Shown piece by piece: positions 21,575-33,549 of a stretch of 64,000 bases of DNA; position 1 is the first letter of the stretch; every line of letters starts with the position of its first letter. Location: assembly GCA_023053575.1 (NCBI GenBank), contig JAKZAP010000009.1, positions 14,303,869 to 14,367,868 of the forward strand, given 5' to 3'. The stretch is from Branchinecta lynchi (taxonomy: Eukaryota > Arthropoda > Branchiopoda > Anostraca > Branchinectidae). Under the pieces are notes generated by a model. That model was not told the origin of the DNA. It worked only from the letters and a program-made list of their open reading frames with translations, and did no database searches. A program made the position numbers and the translations under genes.

Positions 21575-22915
21575 TAAAAGGATAAAGACAAGCTTTTAGC
21601 TTACCTTTTTTTTAAATAATAAATAAATAAATGCTTTGGGCAAAATCCAGTCGGATTCTCCCCCCCCCCCTCTTTCTTCTAGTTACGGTGGGGAAGATAA
21701 GATAAGGGGAAGGACAAGAAGTTGAAAATTTGGATACCTAGAGACTACCGGGTGTTGGTAGATTTTACTGCCTTACTTTTTCTGTCAGTTTCCCGGCTGA
21801 AACCAGAAAACTCAACTTATTGTTTCTGGCATCCCCGATGAAAATATATCTCAAAATAGTACTATGTAGTAGTACGAAAAATTAGCATGCAGTCTAACTG
21901 ATGCTATTACATAGTTCTACTTCAAGGCTACCGTTTTACTGCATACTACGATATGCTGGATGCTACTATGGCAAGACAGGATGCTACTGGATATTACTAC
22001 TTAAGATTGAACCAGTCTGAGGCCCATTAAATGTTAGTATTATTTTCTATTAAATAGTATTACATGCAACTTTTTCGTACTACTACCATACTACTACGCA
22101 GGCTACAAATTTTTCATCGGGTCCACCGTTTCGATGAAAAATATTCGAGAATCAGTTGTGTGGAAATTCTAGTAGCAGGCAGTAGTGTAACTTTTGCAAC
22201 TGCATCACTGGCAAAGCTGGATGGTACTATGGTACTATATTTATTATATCGTTTTACGAACTAAAACGTAAAGCAATTTTGTCGCTAAAAAGTCGCCGTT
22301 TGAGGTCAGATAACAGATTGTACAGCCTAATCTTAACAGTTCCATATAAGCTCGTAGCTCTTGTTTTTTTTTGTGGTCAGTTCTTTTTTTTCTTTTTTTT
22401 TTATTAGTTATTAAAAAATAAACAAAATAAACAAAATAAACACAATTTAACTCTTTTATATTTAAAAGAGTTAAATTGTGTTTATTAATAAAATAAGTGT
22501 CAAGTACATCAAGATCCAAATTCTTTGCACTCCAGTTTTTCAACTTTCACTGCCTTTGTGGAAAAAATGGAGTGATGAACTTGTAGTTCGTTGATTTTGA
22601 TACGTATGTGGTTATGTGTGATATGTAGGCTAGTCATAATGTGTGTTTTTTCCTATGTATATGGCTACGGCTGGAGTAAATATATAGCACGACTGGATGT
22701 TACCGGATAGGACTACTGTTAGGCCACGTTAAATCAAAGTATTCCACACTGCTACATGTCAATAAATGCAAAATTTTCGAACAACTATCATACAACTAAA
22801 CAGTCTTAAAATGTTTTCATCGGTATAACTTCCGTGAGATAATAGGTGGTGCAAGCCTTCAGTTCTACTTTAAATAGATGCACGGGGTATCAAAACGAAG
22901 ATTAAAGGACCTGTC

Positions 22916-23231
22916 TTCCCTATAATACTAACGCAACCTACTTCCATAACCACTCCATAGATTTTCAAAACCACGATGATTCTCTCAGTTGCCGTATTTT
23001 TGCTACCTTCGATGTGTATCACGCAGTCGACGGTTGTCTGTGTGAAGTTTTTCCATCAGAAGAAACGGCTATGTAAATAGTTCCCATGTTTTCTCTACAA
23101 GTCATCGGGTCTCGGAAAAGGCTTAAAACAGCCAAAACCGCGCGTTATTTGTTGAAAGCACAGCTTAGATTTAAGGTATTCAAATATTTTAAGATACTGT
23201 AAGTTGAAAAGTAAATAGTGCGGGGGGTCCT
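22916..23231 (-). mobile_element. TTAA-flanked (piggyBac-like) MITE, complete
   Basis: Starts AGGACCTGTCTTCCC and ends GGGGGGTCCT, flanked by TTAA at 22912-22915 and 23232-23235. Relatives lie at 14260-14815, 18440-18881, 40693-41494 and 58553-58933, sharing CCTACTTCC and TATTTGAATACTTTA-type text. It is non-coding, about 316 bp. Confidence 0.78.
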
Positions 23232-23239
23232 TTAAGATT

Positions 23240-23600
23240 AGTTGCGTTTTCGATCCGATTCTCGTTGCGGTTCTCGTCGCAATTCTCCTATTTCGCGTTT
23301 TTGGACTGTTCAGATGGAGCGAATTCTCCTTGTCTTGCTTGCGTTTTTGTCAGGATCGAGAACTGGGAAAGCCTCGCGATTCTGCAGAATTGAGAAGTTG
23401 CTCCGATGGTGAATTCTCGATTCTCCTCTCCGTTCTCCTTCCTGATTGGTGTAAACACGTTACCGTGGTTGCGAACGAGCTCCCAAATTAGTGTTTTTGT
23501 CAAAAGCGAGAATGGAGAAGCCAGAGGAGCAAAAACGGTAATTTGTACGAGAATCGAGAATTCAGAACGGACAATTCGGATCAAGAACGCAAGTATTGTG
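23240..23600. mobile_element. GAGAATTC-rich palindromic MITE
   Basis: The ends GTTGCGTTTTCGATCCGATT and (read inward from the right) CTTGCGTTCTTGATCCGAAT are inverse relatives. The interior is full of GAGAATCG / CGATTCTC pairs. It ends about 50 bp before the acceptor of exon 3. Confidence 0.55.
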
Positions 23601-23648
23601 TTAGGTTAAGAGTAGTATGTCTAAGTTGTGATGTAATATTTTTTTCAG

Positions 23649-23795
23649 ACAATGGTCACATGTACTACTGCGGGATGCCGGTTGTAAAGCTGAGCCCTTA
23701 TCTTCAGAGTGGAACCCGATCACAGTTTTGGGAGGAGCCTGTAACCCATCGGATCATGGACTCGGTTCGAAACAGGTCACTTGATATGAAGACGG
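23649..23795 (+). CDS. AT-hook/psq gene, exon 3 (first half of the psq HTH)
   Basis: The acceptor ATTTTTTTCAG|AC is in phase 1, matching exon 2. The donor ACGG|GTAAGA is in phase 1. The peptide starts DNGHMYYCGMPVVKLSPYL and ends VTHRIMDSVRNRSLDMKT. That last part has the pattern of the first helices of a pipsqueak HTH (a basic helix, then a short S-L turn, then the recognition half supplied by exon 4). A neighbouring exon donates GADLLGVSYGTLYGRYRE. The region before the HTH is not a domain I can name. Confidence 0.85.
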
Positions 23796-24127
23796 GTAAG
23801 ACGGAACTCACTTTAGGTGCACTTCGTCATAATATAAGAACCTATAAAGTAGAGGGGTAAGAAATTCCGAAAAGACATTGAAAAATGGAGCTTTAGAAAC
23901 CGATTAGTAGAATATTAGAATAATCTCCTAGAAAGTGTTGTAAATGCCGAAGATATCAACCAATTCAAAGCAGGTGTCGACTACCACCTGGCTGAAATTC
24001 AATTTAGTGTGTAAAGTGTCCCGAGAAATTTATAGAGGCGAAAGTCTTATTATTGCAATTATATTATTATTATTATAATGAGCAGAATTTCTGTCTCTCA
24101 GCGCATGCGCCGAGCAAAATCGAGGGG

Positions 24128-24314
24128 GGTCTCCCGACACATGCTGTACACTCTTTCCCGGCACCGGTCAAAATGCGGTGCTGACGATAAGTTAGGCGAT
24201 TTTACTTTCAAATGGATCTAGACATACTGATTTGGATTGTGCCGGCTGGTCTAGACCGGTCCTGGCACCGGGCACTTGCTGTACACTAAAGTCGCGAGTG
24301 GGTACCCCCTCGGC
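24128..24314. mobile_element. GAGGGGTTGC-type MITE, diverged
   Basis: Left end CGAGGGGGGTCTCCCGACAC, right end GTACCCCCTCG, with TGCTGTACACT and CCGGCACCGG inside, as in other members of the family. Flanking duplication is not clear. Confidence 0.45.
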
Positions 24315-24737
24315 AAGAGTCCGCGGTCGCCTTCCGTAAATATTGAGTCAATCTTGTGCCGGACATCTTGTAGACCATCTTGCGAATTGGCGCATACAAC
24401 CCTTCGCTAAAGTAATAATCAAAACGCAAGAGTTAAGTTCAGCCTAATTCATACTCCGCTGTTTTATCAAAAGCGGGTCACAAATGAATAAATTAAATAA
24501 AATAAAAATTGGTAAAAAAGCGAAGTTAAAGAAAAACTACTGCGAGCCGGTAGTAATGTTAGTACAAAATAACAATAGCTGTCGTGCAGAAATCTCGGTA
24601 TAAACCCTATCTTTGGCCGAAGAGTCTTAGGCGTCAACGCGGAGTAGCGTTTCCAATCGTACTTAAATCCTCCAGGAGCGCCTAATACTCTATATGACTA
24701 AGTCTAAAACACGCCAATGATCCTCAGGAAGAAGGAG

Positions 24738-25340
24738 TTTCACACTGAGAACGCAAGAAGCTTGCGTTGCGTTTGCGTAGAGTCAGCGTTGCGTCTGTCT
24801 TGCGTCGGACCTTTCACACCGTGAAGGCTTGTGCATTGCGCTTTCAGAAAATGGCTAGTTCTGATGAAGACTTAAAATGATGCCTGGACTGAACATGGAG
24901 CCTATAGGCAAATTCAGACAGTTTGTAGAATGTTTATAGGTAATTTTTTATTATTGCTATTTGCTACTTGAAGGGGACAAGGTCCAATTAAATGTAATGT
25001 GATACAAAGTAGGGTCAAATTACCAGTCATGCTCTTGCTAAACTCCTTGTTGATGATTTAACAAATTGATAACCATGTATTATTAATGAAAGTCTTGTTG
25101 TGATAGTCAGGGACCTTTTTATCACATAGTCCAGGTCTCTCTTGAACTAGTTTTACTAGTTTTTTCTTCAAAAACTTCCATTTCAATGAAAAACAATTTG
25201 AAAAATCTGATGCGTACCCGTCGGACGCAACGTAAAAATAGAGCTCAGTTCTATTCTTGCGTTGCGTCAATTTTTTAAGCGCAAGCTCCGCGTTGCGTCG
25301 TCGCAAGCGCAACGCAAGGCTTGCGTAGCTCAGTGTGAAA
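24738..25340. mobile_element. TTTCACACTGAG-ended MITE
   Basis: The ends TTTCACACTGAG and CTCAGTGTGAAA enclose GCAACGCAAG-rich arms, plus a short ATG frame (24851) of nine codons. The style resembles Harbinger-type MITEs, but no diagnostic 3-bp duplication was found. The left boundary of the large palindrome (24932) cuts through this element, so the right arm holds only its truncated inverse. Confidence 0.55.
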
Positions 25341-26637
25341 GGCAAACGCGTCAATGTGAAAGCAGCTTAAGCGTGCCCGTACAATCACCGTGATCTTTGG
25401 GCGCAGCTTTGACACCACTTCTGCCTTTCTTCCGCTAGCTACCCGGAGAGGCCGGAGATTTTGCATCGGCAAGGAGAGATAGTCATCAAGAGTATTGGAA
25501 AATGCGAATTGCCGAAACCACTATAGCCGCGACTTTATATAATATGACCCATCTAGAGGGGTCTGGCAAACCCCGCCCATCAGTTCGGTTCTTGGTCAAG
25601 CATCAAGCTAAGAGGAGAAACAAGAAGTATATAGGGTAGAAAACATTTGCCAACTGTGAACCCATTTGAAAGAAAATCGTAAGACTGGAGCCTGCTCTTT
25701 GGGGTCGCGCATCTATCCCTAACTTCTAAATTGTTATTATTGTCATAGTTGTCGCCAAATCAGTTCATTCAGTTGTCCGGTGCAAATTACGTGCCCATAA
25801 TCCACAGTATATCCGTGGGCGTTCCCATCTAGTGGCCGAGTGCTTACTACTTAGTTCCTTTTTATACCACTAGATCTCGCACGAGACTTTCGGAGTTGCG
25901 TTTTCAGCTATAGAGAGATTGCGAACGTGTCCGAAAGCTTTTTGATGCTGTAAATGTTTTGTCCGAAAGCTGTTACCTTTTTTTCTTCTCTGACACTTCT
26001 AGAATACCAGAATTTAAGTCAGGACGAAGAAGAAGAAAAAAGAATAAGCTGTATAAAGCCGACAAAATGGATCAGCTACTGATATCCAACCTTCTTATCT
26101 TTCCTTTCTTCGTTGGCCATGATCGCCAGTTGTCTTAGTATTCGGAATGTTTGCCGAATTGTCAGTTGTCTTTTTGAATTTGTTATGTTTGCCGCCGAAA
26201 ACACTGAGAGAATCGCCGTACTCCCCAGTTTCTTCTTGAAAATTCAGCGTTCTTGCTGAGTTTCTTGATGAATTTTATGCAGAATTAATGCTGCATTAAT
26301 TGAGCGAAAATTTAAGTCCGAAAGCAAAATGATGCATACAATGCTGAATTATTTCAGCATTTTGTTCGTTTCGGACACGCTCTGCAGCCTAACCAACGGA
26401 AACGGACAGGAGTAGAAACAGAGTAATTTAACATTGTGAAGTATAGGGCTTTCAGCTTTGAGACCAATTTATCCACGTTTTATTAATATTATTATAAGCC
26501 TGTAATTAACTGGAAACGACTACTATTCACAGCTTCATTAGAAAAGTTGGATCAGAAATGAGAGTTTGAAGGCTTGAAACTTTCACTACAAAAACGAATA
26601 CTGCTTCCTATTGGTTGGTTTCTGAATGATACGTCAT
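24932..26637 (+). repeat. Left arm of a 3.45-kb palindrome
   Basis: Pairs with 26678-28384 around a 40-bp spacer. I found six single-base differences and one 1-nt indel between the arms, that is more than 99% identity. Minus-strand frames here equal plus-strand frames of the right arm and are not treated as genes. The arm contains, from outside in, part of the TTTCACACTGAG MITE, a dispersed repeat, unique DNA and half of a foldback element starting at 25908. Confidence 0.92.
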
Positions 26638-27408
26638 TTGAACACAAAAACGGAGTCTCGAATCCTATTGCTCGGTTATGACGTATCATTCAGAAACCAA
26701 CCAATAGGAAGCAGTATTCGTTTTTGTAGTGAAAGTTTCAAGCCTTCAAACTCTCATTTCTGATCCAACTTTTCTAATAAAGCTGTGAATAGTAGTCGTT
26801 TCCAGTTAATTACAGGCTTATAATAATATTAATAAAACGTGGATAAATTGGTCTCAAAGCTGAAAGCCCTATACTTCACAATGTTAAATTACTCTGTTTC
26901 TACTCCTGTCCGTTTCCGTTGGTTAGGCTGCAGAACGTGTCCGAAACGAACAAAATGCTGAAATAATTCAGCATTATATGCATCATTTTGCTTTCGGACT
27001 TAAATTTTCGCTCAATTAATGCAGCATTAATTCTGCATAAAATTCATCAAGAAACTCAGCAAGAACGCTGAATTTTCAAGAAGAAACTGGGGAGTACGGC
27101 GATTCTCTCAGTGTTTTCGGCGGCAAACATAACAAATTCAAAAAGACAACTGCACAATTCGGCAAACATTCCGAATACTAAGACAACTGGCGATCATGGC
27201 CAACGAAGAAAGGAAAGATAAGAAGGTTGGATATCAGTAGCTGATCCATTTTGTCGGCTTTATACAGCTTATTCTTTTTTCTTCTTCTTCGTCCTGACTT
27301 AAATTCTGGTATTCTAGAAGTGTCAGAGAAGAAAAAAAGGTAACAGCTTTCGGACAAAACATTTACAGCATCAAAAAGCTTTCGGACACGTTCGCAATCT
27401 CTCTATAG
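25908..27408. mobile_element. Foldback element, CTATAGAGAGATTGC family, young copy
   Basis: Ends CTATAGAGAGATTGCGAACG and its inverse; the whole 1.5 kb is palindromic apart from the 40-bp centre. The same ends and a similar centre occur in the older copy at 18896-19441, so the element exists independently of the larger palindrome that surrounds it. Confidence 0.7.
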
Positions 27409-28384
27409 CTGAAAACGCAACTCCGAAAGTCTCGTGCGAGATCTAGTGGTATAAAAAGGAACTAAGTAGTAAGCACTCGGCCACTAGATGGGAACGCCCA
27501 CGGATATACTGTGGATTATGGGCACGTAATTTGCACCGGACAACTGAATGAACTGATTTGGCGACAAATATGACAATAATAACAATTTAGAAGTTAGGGA
27601 TAGATGCGCGACCCCAAAGAGCAGGCTCCAGTCTTACGATTTTCTTTCAAATGGGTTCACAGTTGGCGAATGTTTTCTACCCTATATACTTCTTGTTTCT
27701 CCTCTTAGCTTGATGCTTGACCAAGAACCGAACTGATGGGCGGGGTTTGCCAGACCCCTCTAGATGGGTCATATTATATAAAGTCGCGGCTATAGTGGTT
27801 TCGGCAATTCGCATTTTCCAATACTCTTGATGACTATCTCTCCTTGCCGATGCAAAATCTCCGGCCTCTCCGGGTAGCTAGCGGAAGAAAGGCAGAAGTG
27901 GTGTCAAAGCTGCGCCCAAAGATCACGGTGATTGTACGGGCACGCTTAAGCTGCTTTCACATTGACGCGTTTGCCTTTCACACTGAGCTACGCAAGCCTT
28001 GCGTTGCGCTTGCGACGACGCAACGCGGAGCTTGCGCTTAAAAAATTGACGCAACGCAAGAATAGAACTGAGCTCTATTTTTACGTTGCGTCCGACGGGT
28101 ACGCATCAGATTTTTCAATTTGTTTTTCATTGAAATGGAAGTTTTTGAAGAAAAAACTAGTAAAACTAGTTCAAGAGAGACCTGGACTATGTGATAAAAA
28201 GGTCCCTGACTATCACAACAAGACTTTCATTAATAATACATGGTTATCAATTTGTTAAATCATCAACAAGGAGTTTAGCAAGAGCATGACTGGTAATTTG
28301 ACCCTACTTTGTATCACATTACATTTAATTGGACCTTGTCTCCTTCAAGTAGCAAATAGCAATAATAAAAAATTACCTATAAAC
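26678..28384 (-). repeat. Right arm of the 3.45-kb palindrome
   Basis: Inverse copy of 24932-26637. Homology stops at ACCTATAAAC (28384), after which DNA of the 137-bp element family begins. One extra C (AACTGCACAATTCGG, near 27152) shifts the pairing by one position. Confidence 0.92.
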
Positions 28385-28394
28385 TAAAAAATAA

Positions 28395-29130
28395 CGGTTA
28401 CAACCGGATTTCGGACGTAATATATGTCCTGTTTAAAAATGATTGTCATATACAGACCCAGCATTTCTTCTTACCCCTAAATCCGTCATCTAATCAACTT
28501 CAAATAAAACTTATTACTTTTAACAAATTTTCCAGTTTTGGCCGGATTCCGGGCGAATTAGTTATCCGGGTAGAAAATGCGTTTCACATAAGTGTTCAAC
28601 ATGTCTGCTTACCTCTAAATCGAACATTTAATCAACTTCTAATCAAACTTTTACTTTTAACCAACTTTCCGGTTTTGCCGGATTCCGGACAAACTACTCG
28701 TCAGTCGAGAAAATGGTTTTCACCATCATCTTCAGCATGTCTTCCTAATTTGAATATTTAATCAACTCCAAATGAAACTTTTACCTTTGACCACCTTTCC
28801 GGTTTTTGCTTGATTCCGGGCGAACTACTTGTCGGACGAGAAAATATTTTGCATATTCGTTTTCAGCATGTCGTCTTACCCCATAATCGACTATCACATT
28901 AGCTGTTTAAAAATATTCTGTTTGCCCCTTAATTTGAACCCCCACCCCTAAATGTAGGGCTACAGAGCCCATCTACGAACTTGACCTTACCCTTGACCCA
29001 AAGAGTCCTCACACCAAGTTTCATCAAAATATCTCATTCCCTTCGAGAGTGATCGTGCTAACGACGGACAGACGGACAACTTTTACGATGTCGTAGGTAT
29101 CCCTCCACTTACGTTTTGGGATCCCAAAAA
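28395..29130 (+). mobile_element. 1.4-kb element family, partial copy
   Basis: Four diverged 137-bp units followed by the 3' part with CACCCCTAAATGTAGGGCT, a shortened GGAC run and the terminus ACGTTTTGGGATCCCAAAAA. The 5' half is missing; the left edge coincides with the end of the palindrome. Confidence 0.7.
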
Positions 29131-29355
29131 CCACAATTATCTAATATATCCTTAATATTATTCGTCCAAGAGTCCGACGACTCATCCCTTAAACCCCTTA
29201 AAACTTTTCCTACTGATCTTGTCTTTACTGAGGTAAGATTAATCCGAAAAAGAGATGGATCTTTTTAGAGACAAGATTAATCACAGTAGCAAATACTGCA
29301 CCTGAATGGCGCGGGTAGTAAAATCGTCTATTATTTCATACGTTACTGATTACAG

Positions 29356-29485
29356 GTGCTGATCTGCTTGGAGTCTCGTACGGTACCCTGTACGGTCGAT
29401 ATAGAGAGACGTTCGGCTACTTGAAGCATACTTGGAAGGGTAAGAAACAGGACAAAGATATTTCGCCGGTTAAAGCACCTACACC
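29356..29485 (+). CDS. AT-hook/psq gene, exon 4 (second half of the psq HTH)
   Basis: The acceptor TGATTACAG|GT is in phase 1. The peptide GADLLGVSYGTLYGRYRETF carries the second and third helices of a pipsqueak-type HTH, the DNA-contacting part, followed by LKHTWKG and a basic tail. Two donors are possible. The one at 29486 (ACC|GTAAGC, phase 2) joins exon 5 at 38353 in frame and is used for the exon end given here. An inner donor at 29440 (AAGG|GTAAGA, phase 1) would instead fit an acceptor at 31051. Reading past both donors meets TAA in the outer GTAAGC itself, so intron retention would end the protein. Confidence 0.83.
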
Positions 29486-29694
29486 GTAAGCACATTTAGT
29501 AAGTTTGTGTAGTTTGGATCGTTTTTCTATCTGGCTTGGTTGTCTTACTAACAACTTACCAGTGGGTGCTGTACATTAAAGCACGCATCTACACCTGATA
29601 GGTTGCGTAGGAACTTACTTAAATCAAGAGCGTGTTCCACCCTTCTAACAATAGTAACTGTTAGTTCTTATTTGTGTTCCAACTTCGTGAAAAG

Positions 29695-30110
29695 TCACTG
29701 CGTTGACCGTTCCAACCTTGTCGAAACAGTAACTATTTGCTTACCACGCTCGGGAGCGTAGTAAGCGTGGTAACTATGAATTTCTGTGATGTGATTGGCC
29801 GGATTAGCCCATGGCACGATATTTTGGTGAAAATAGAAAAATGCGTTCCAGCCTTGACGCCAAAAAGGCAGAATTCGTGACGCCATGCGTAGTAACTATG
29901 GTAATGGAACACGCTCCAAGAAATGGACTAATGTAACGAGGTGAAATAAAAAAAAAAGAAGATCTGCCCGGTACAATAGTGACGACTCTCCAATGCGAAA
30001 AATCGGCGTGACATAGAGCATGTTCCACCCTACTTACCGTAGTTACTACGCATGACGTCACGAATTCCGGTTTCTGGGCGCCAAGGCTGGAACGTATATT
30101 TCTATTCCCC
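29695..30110. other. Intronic DNA, internally repeated
   Basis: The text GAGCGTGTTCCACCCT (near 29629), its diverged inverse TGGAACACGCTC (29908) and a third copy AGAGCATGTTCCACCCTACT (30017) suggest short inverted and direct repeats with a GTAGTAACTATGGTAA-type core. No exon is supported. Confidence 0.4.
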
Positions 30111-30193
30111 CCCCCTCCTGGGGCTCCTTACGGGGTTGGGATCCCTAGGCAGAAGTTCGCCAATTGCTAAGTAGTTGCTACAGGAGAGATACA

Positions 30194-30310
30194 CTGTAAA
30201 AAGTTTATCCGATTAAGGATGCAGTATTTGCTACTGGGATTAATCTCATCTCTATTGGGGTAAAATTAATCCGAATTAGGGATAATCTGATCCCAATAAA
30301 GACAAGATTA
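30194..30310 (+). mobile_element. CACTGTAAAA-type MITE, left part
   Basis: Begins TACACTGTAAAAAG and continues through TATTTGCTACTGGGATTAAT and CCGAATTAGGGATAATC, like 42962-43128, but runs into the 137-bp element at about 30311 before its right end. Confidence 0.55.
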
Positions 30311-30926
30311 TTGTCTTCTACCAATTTTCCGGTTTGGGCCGGATTCCGGGCGAACTATATGTCCGGATAGAAAATTGTTTTTACATAAGTGTTCAGCTTG
30401 TCTTCTTGCCCTAAATCGAACATCTAATCAACTTAAAATAAAACTTTTACTTTTAATAAACTTTCCGGTTTGGGCCGGATTCCGGGTGAACTACTCGTCC
30501 GTCGAGAAAATGGTTTTCACCGTCGTCTTCAGCATGTCTCCCTACCCCTAAATCGAACATCTAATCAACTTAAAATAAAACTTTTACTTTTAACAAACTT
30601 TCCGGTTTTGGCCGGATTCCGGGCGAACTACATGTTCACAATCGTGTTCAGCATGTCTTCTTACCCCATAATTGACTATCACATTAGCTGTTTCAAAATA
30701 TTTTGTTTGCCCCTTAATTTGAAACCCCTCTTCCACCCCTAAATGTAGGGCTACAAAGCCCATCTACGAACTTGACTGGTCCGACGACCCAACAAATCCT
30801 CACACCAAGTTTCATCAATATATCTCATTCTCTTCGAGAGTTATCGTGCTTACAGACGGACGGACGGACGGACAACTTTTCGATGTCATAGGTATCCCTC
30901 CACTTACGTTTTGGGATCCCAAAAAG
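30311..30926 (+). mobile_element. 1.4-kb element family, partial copy
   Basis: Three 137-bp units, then the conserved 3' part, a GGAC run (30855-30870) and the terminus GTTTTGGGATCCCAAAAAGT. The 5' portion is absent. Confidence 0.7.
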
Positions 30927-31050
30927 TAAAACCAAAACTAGGCATCTTTTACTATAAAATACCTGCCAACAACATTTTTTCCATTCACGTTTTTTTATCA
31001 CTTTTTGAATAGTGTCTCAGCTGCTAATGGTGCTCTGGTTTTCCTTCCAG

Positions 31051-31121
31051 AATTTGCAACAGAAGAAATAGAAGAAATAGAAGAAGAACACATTCGTAAA
31101 TTCAAAATAAAATTAATTTAG
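31051..31121 (+). CDS. Candidate alternative last exon of the AT-hook/psq gene
   Basis: A good acceptor (GGTTTTCCTTCCAG) opens a phase-1 frame that fits the inner donor of exon 4 at 29440. It would add a short acidic then basic tail (FATEEIEEIEEEHIRKFKI) and stop at TAG 31119-31121. This would give a short isoform that keeps the psq HTH but lacks exons 5 and 6. The GAA/ATA repetition could also be a simple-sequence accident, so support is limited to the splice signal and phase. Confidence 0.35.
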
Positions 31122-31800
31122 TTGAACTTCTGCTCAAAATATATGCCAGGATAAGCCGGAAATAGTTGGCCATTAGCTGTGTCAAGTTTGTCATTTTCCC
31201 TTTCCATTTGACTGTTTTATAAGCAAGTAACAAAGCCAGTGAAACAGTTAGAGAAGTGCTCAAATAAGCATACCTCTACTGTACATATACCATTCCAACC
31301 CTCTGCAAATAAGTATCACTGGTAACATTTTCTTTCTTGACTCTAGCATGGTTGGTAAGTCTAGTGGTAACTCGAAATTATGAGCGGGAAAGAAAAATAT
31401 CAGGAACCAAAAAACTTGAACGAACGTGAAAACCTTGTTACCAAATTTAGTATTGATTAAAATTCTATGCTATAACAGCTGCTTTGGGAGGATATTTCGT
31501 TGACATAGGTTTTGGTAACGTAGTTGTACCAGTTTCGTACAGTTTTCGGGGTTGACCAGGGACAAGCCTAGGTCACTATTAGATGACTGTAATCTACACT
31601 TTGTAGACTGACTTAAGGTTTTTCTTTCTATCTGGGTTTTCTTTGTTTGTGCGGTTGTTGTGTTATTCCAGTGCTTTGGATTTCCGAGCTTGACGAGGTG
31701 TTCATGTCCCATTTAAGCTTCTCACCTTTTTTTTTCCAGCACCAGGGGAACTGGTGTAAACAGGCTATTTGAAGTGCGTAACACCTCAATAGGTTGTTAA
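31122..31800. other. Intronic DNA without recognised features
   Basis: No repeat of the window matches and no splice-flanked frame longer than 8 nt was found. A minus-strand frame at 31470-31712 shows no domain. Confidence 0.35.
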
Positions 31801-32376
31801 ACCACAACTCTTACTAGAAATGATCTTTTCACTATGAAGTGGATCAGATAATCGGTTTTCGAAAATACTATTACTTTGCACATGAATTTAGTGATCTTCT
31901 TGACAGAGCTTTTCGATTCTATCCAGCCTTCCTGCTCTCCGACGCGGCTGCTTTAAACATTTGAAAACGGAACGCGCCGTGGTTAAAAAGTGGCAAACCA
32001 AACAAATAAGAGACGTCAAAAGACAGAAGATTCTGATATCCTTGTGTGTGAACGAGTTTTCAGCGGACATTGAAGATAATTATTCTTTGAGCCCAAGCAG
32101 CCTTTGATTCTGACGAGGACCCTTGCCAAGACGGGCCGAAATATCGCCGATGAAGAATCATAGCTGACGTATCCGTTGTAAACATCGTTTGAATAGACAT
32201 TGAAGATTCTGGCAAACTTTGAGTTGCGTAACGGGCAAAACTCGGCAAGGCTGAAAAAACGCTAAAACTGGGTAGGAAGAAAACAAAACAATGGAGAAAG
32301 GTTGGGATTTTAGAAGCTTATAATTCCATAAGGGAGCTAGCTACAACATAAAAGACAGAATAAGCAAGAGGGGTCA
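31801..32376 (+). mobile_element. TTAA-flanked (piggyBac-like) MITE with nested repeat
   Basis: Begins ACCACAACTCTTACTAG after TTAA (31797-31800) and ends GGGGTCA before TTAA (32377-32380). It matches 2297-2746 along its length. A foldback-family arm (about 32075-32195, GACGAGGACCCTTGCCAAGA) is inserted in it and absent from the relative. Confidence 0.7.
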
Positions 32377-32764
32377 TTAAGCTGTTGAACTAGAGTATTG
32401 GGTATTATTTTGTTCTTTATGACGTCACTATCTCTGTAACCGTGGAAGTAAGCTACAATGTGTACTCTGGTATGAGCAGTCGTGACTGTCGATACTAATT
32501 GTCTTTGTGCCACCGATGTTACGGTCCGCGCGACCGATGCCTTACCAAGTGCCTCACTACAGTTCCTCATTAAAGGATTGAGACGAAAGCGTGAGAACGA
32601 ATGGGAAGCGAAAGGAAGATGGACGCTTGGCGGGCTGAAGTTGGAACAACTTAATACTATGGGCGCTCAGTTGTGATTTAAGCTTAGTTTGTCTTGGGAT
32701 TTGCGGGCTGGGAATTGGAACAACATAATACTGTAGGCACTCAGTTGTAATTATTCACTCAGTT

Positions 32765-32850
32765 GTGCAATAAGCTTAGTTGTGTTGCGAGAGCAACACT
32801 TTGGTTTTGTCCTCGTTTTTTTTTTTTTTTTTTTTTTTTTTTCCTATGAC
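32765..32850. repeat. GTGTTGCGAGAGCAACAC hairpin and poly-T
   Basis: GTGTTGCGAGAGCAACAC is an 18-nt perfect palindrome followed by TTTGGTTTTG and then about 29 T. The same palindrome occurs at 36780 and 37766. Confidence 0.6.
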
Positions 32851-33549
32851 TCCGATTTCATTTTATTCCTGGTAACTGAGAAGGGTCTAACCTGTGCGGT
32901 TTTTACGGAAAGTGTGGACCTTAGGCCGGATTGACGAATATGACATTACATTTTGGAAAGCTCCGTAGAACTCTTGCCTGGGGCCAATAAGGATGGTTTT
33001 TGCTTGTCATCGAGCCAGAGCCTACGGTTTGCGAAGTGAAGTGGAGTTGTATAGCCTATGTCAGAGAGGACTATCTGAAGTTGTGTAGCGAACCTTTCGT
33101 TTCATCAAAAGATGTTTCTGCTTTCGAGTGGAAAGCTCCGTTCTAGCACGCAAGCAGGCAGGCACCAGTTTCAAATTGAAGATGGACTAAAATCTATAAG
33201 TGTTAAATATATGCGGCAGTTACCCGGCCCCACAGCCAACATATCTTCTTTGAGTGATAAATAGAAAAATCTACAGAGACAAAAAAGTGGCTTTTTCCCA
33301 CGGGTCCGAAAGTGCTGCCATCTATTGTTTCTGTCTATGTCTGCGACGATTTCAGCTGAGTTTATAATTTTTTTTTTTTGCACTTTGGTTTGTGGTAGAG
33401 TAACGGTATCAGATGTGCCTCTTAAACTTTAAAAGTTCTCTCATTGCTAAAGAAACTAGAGCTTATCCTTTGCTCCTTTCTAAGTCGTGACGTTAGAAAG
33501 TTGGCCTACGGCAAAAAAGTCAACTTTTGAACTAAGACAGGTAGAATTT

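Noticed and set aside
25058..28258. Identical ORF pairs on opposite strands
   Set aside because: They mirror each other because of the palindrome; one pair covers the TTTCACACTGAG MITE. No domain and no conserved start.
31347..31354. 8-nt micro-exon between TTGACTCTAG and GTAAGT
   Set aside because: Its length cannot bridge exon 4 and exon 5 in any combination of the donors seen.
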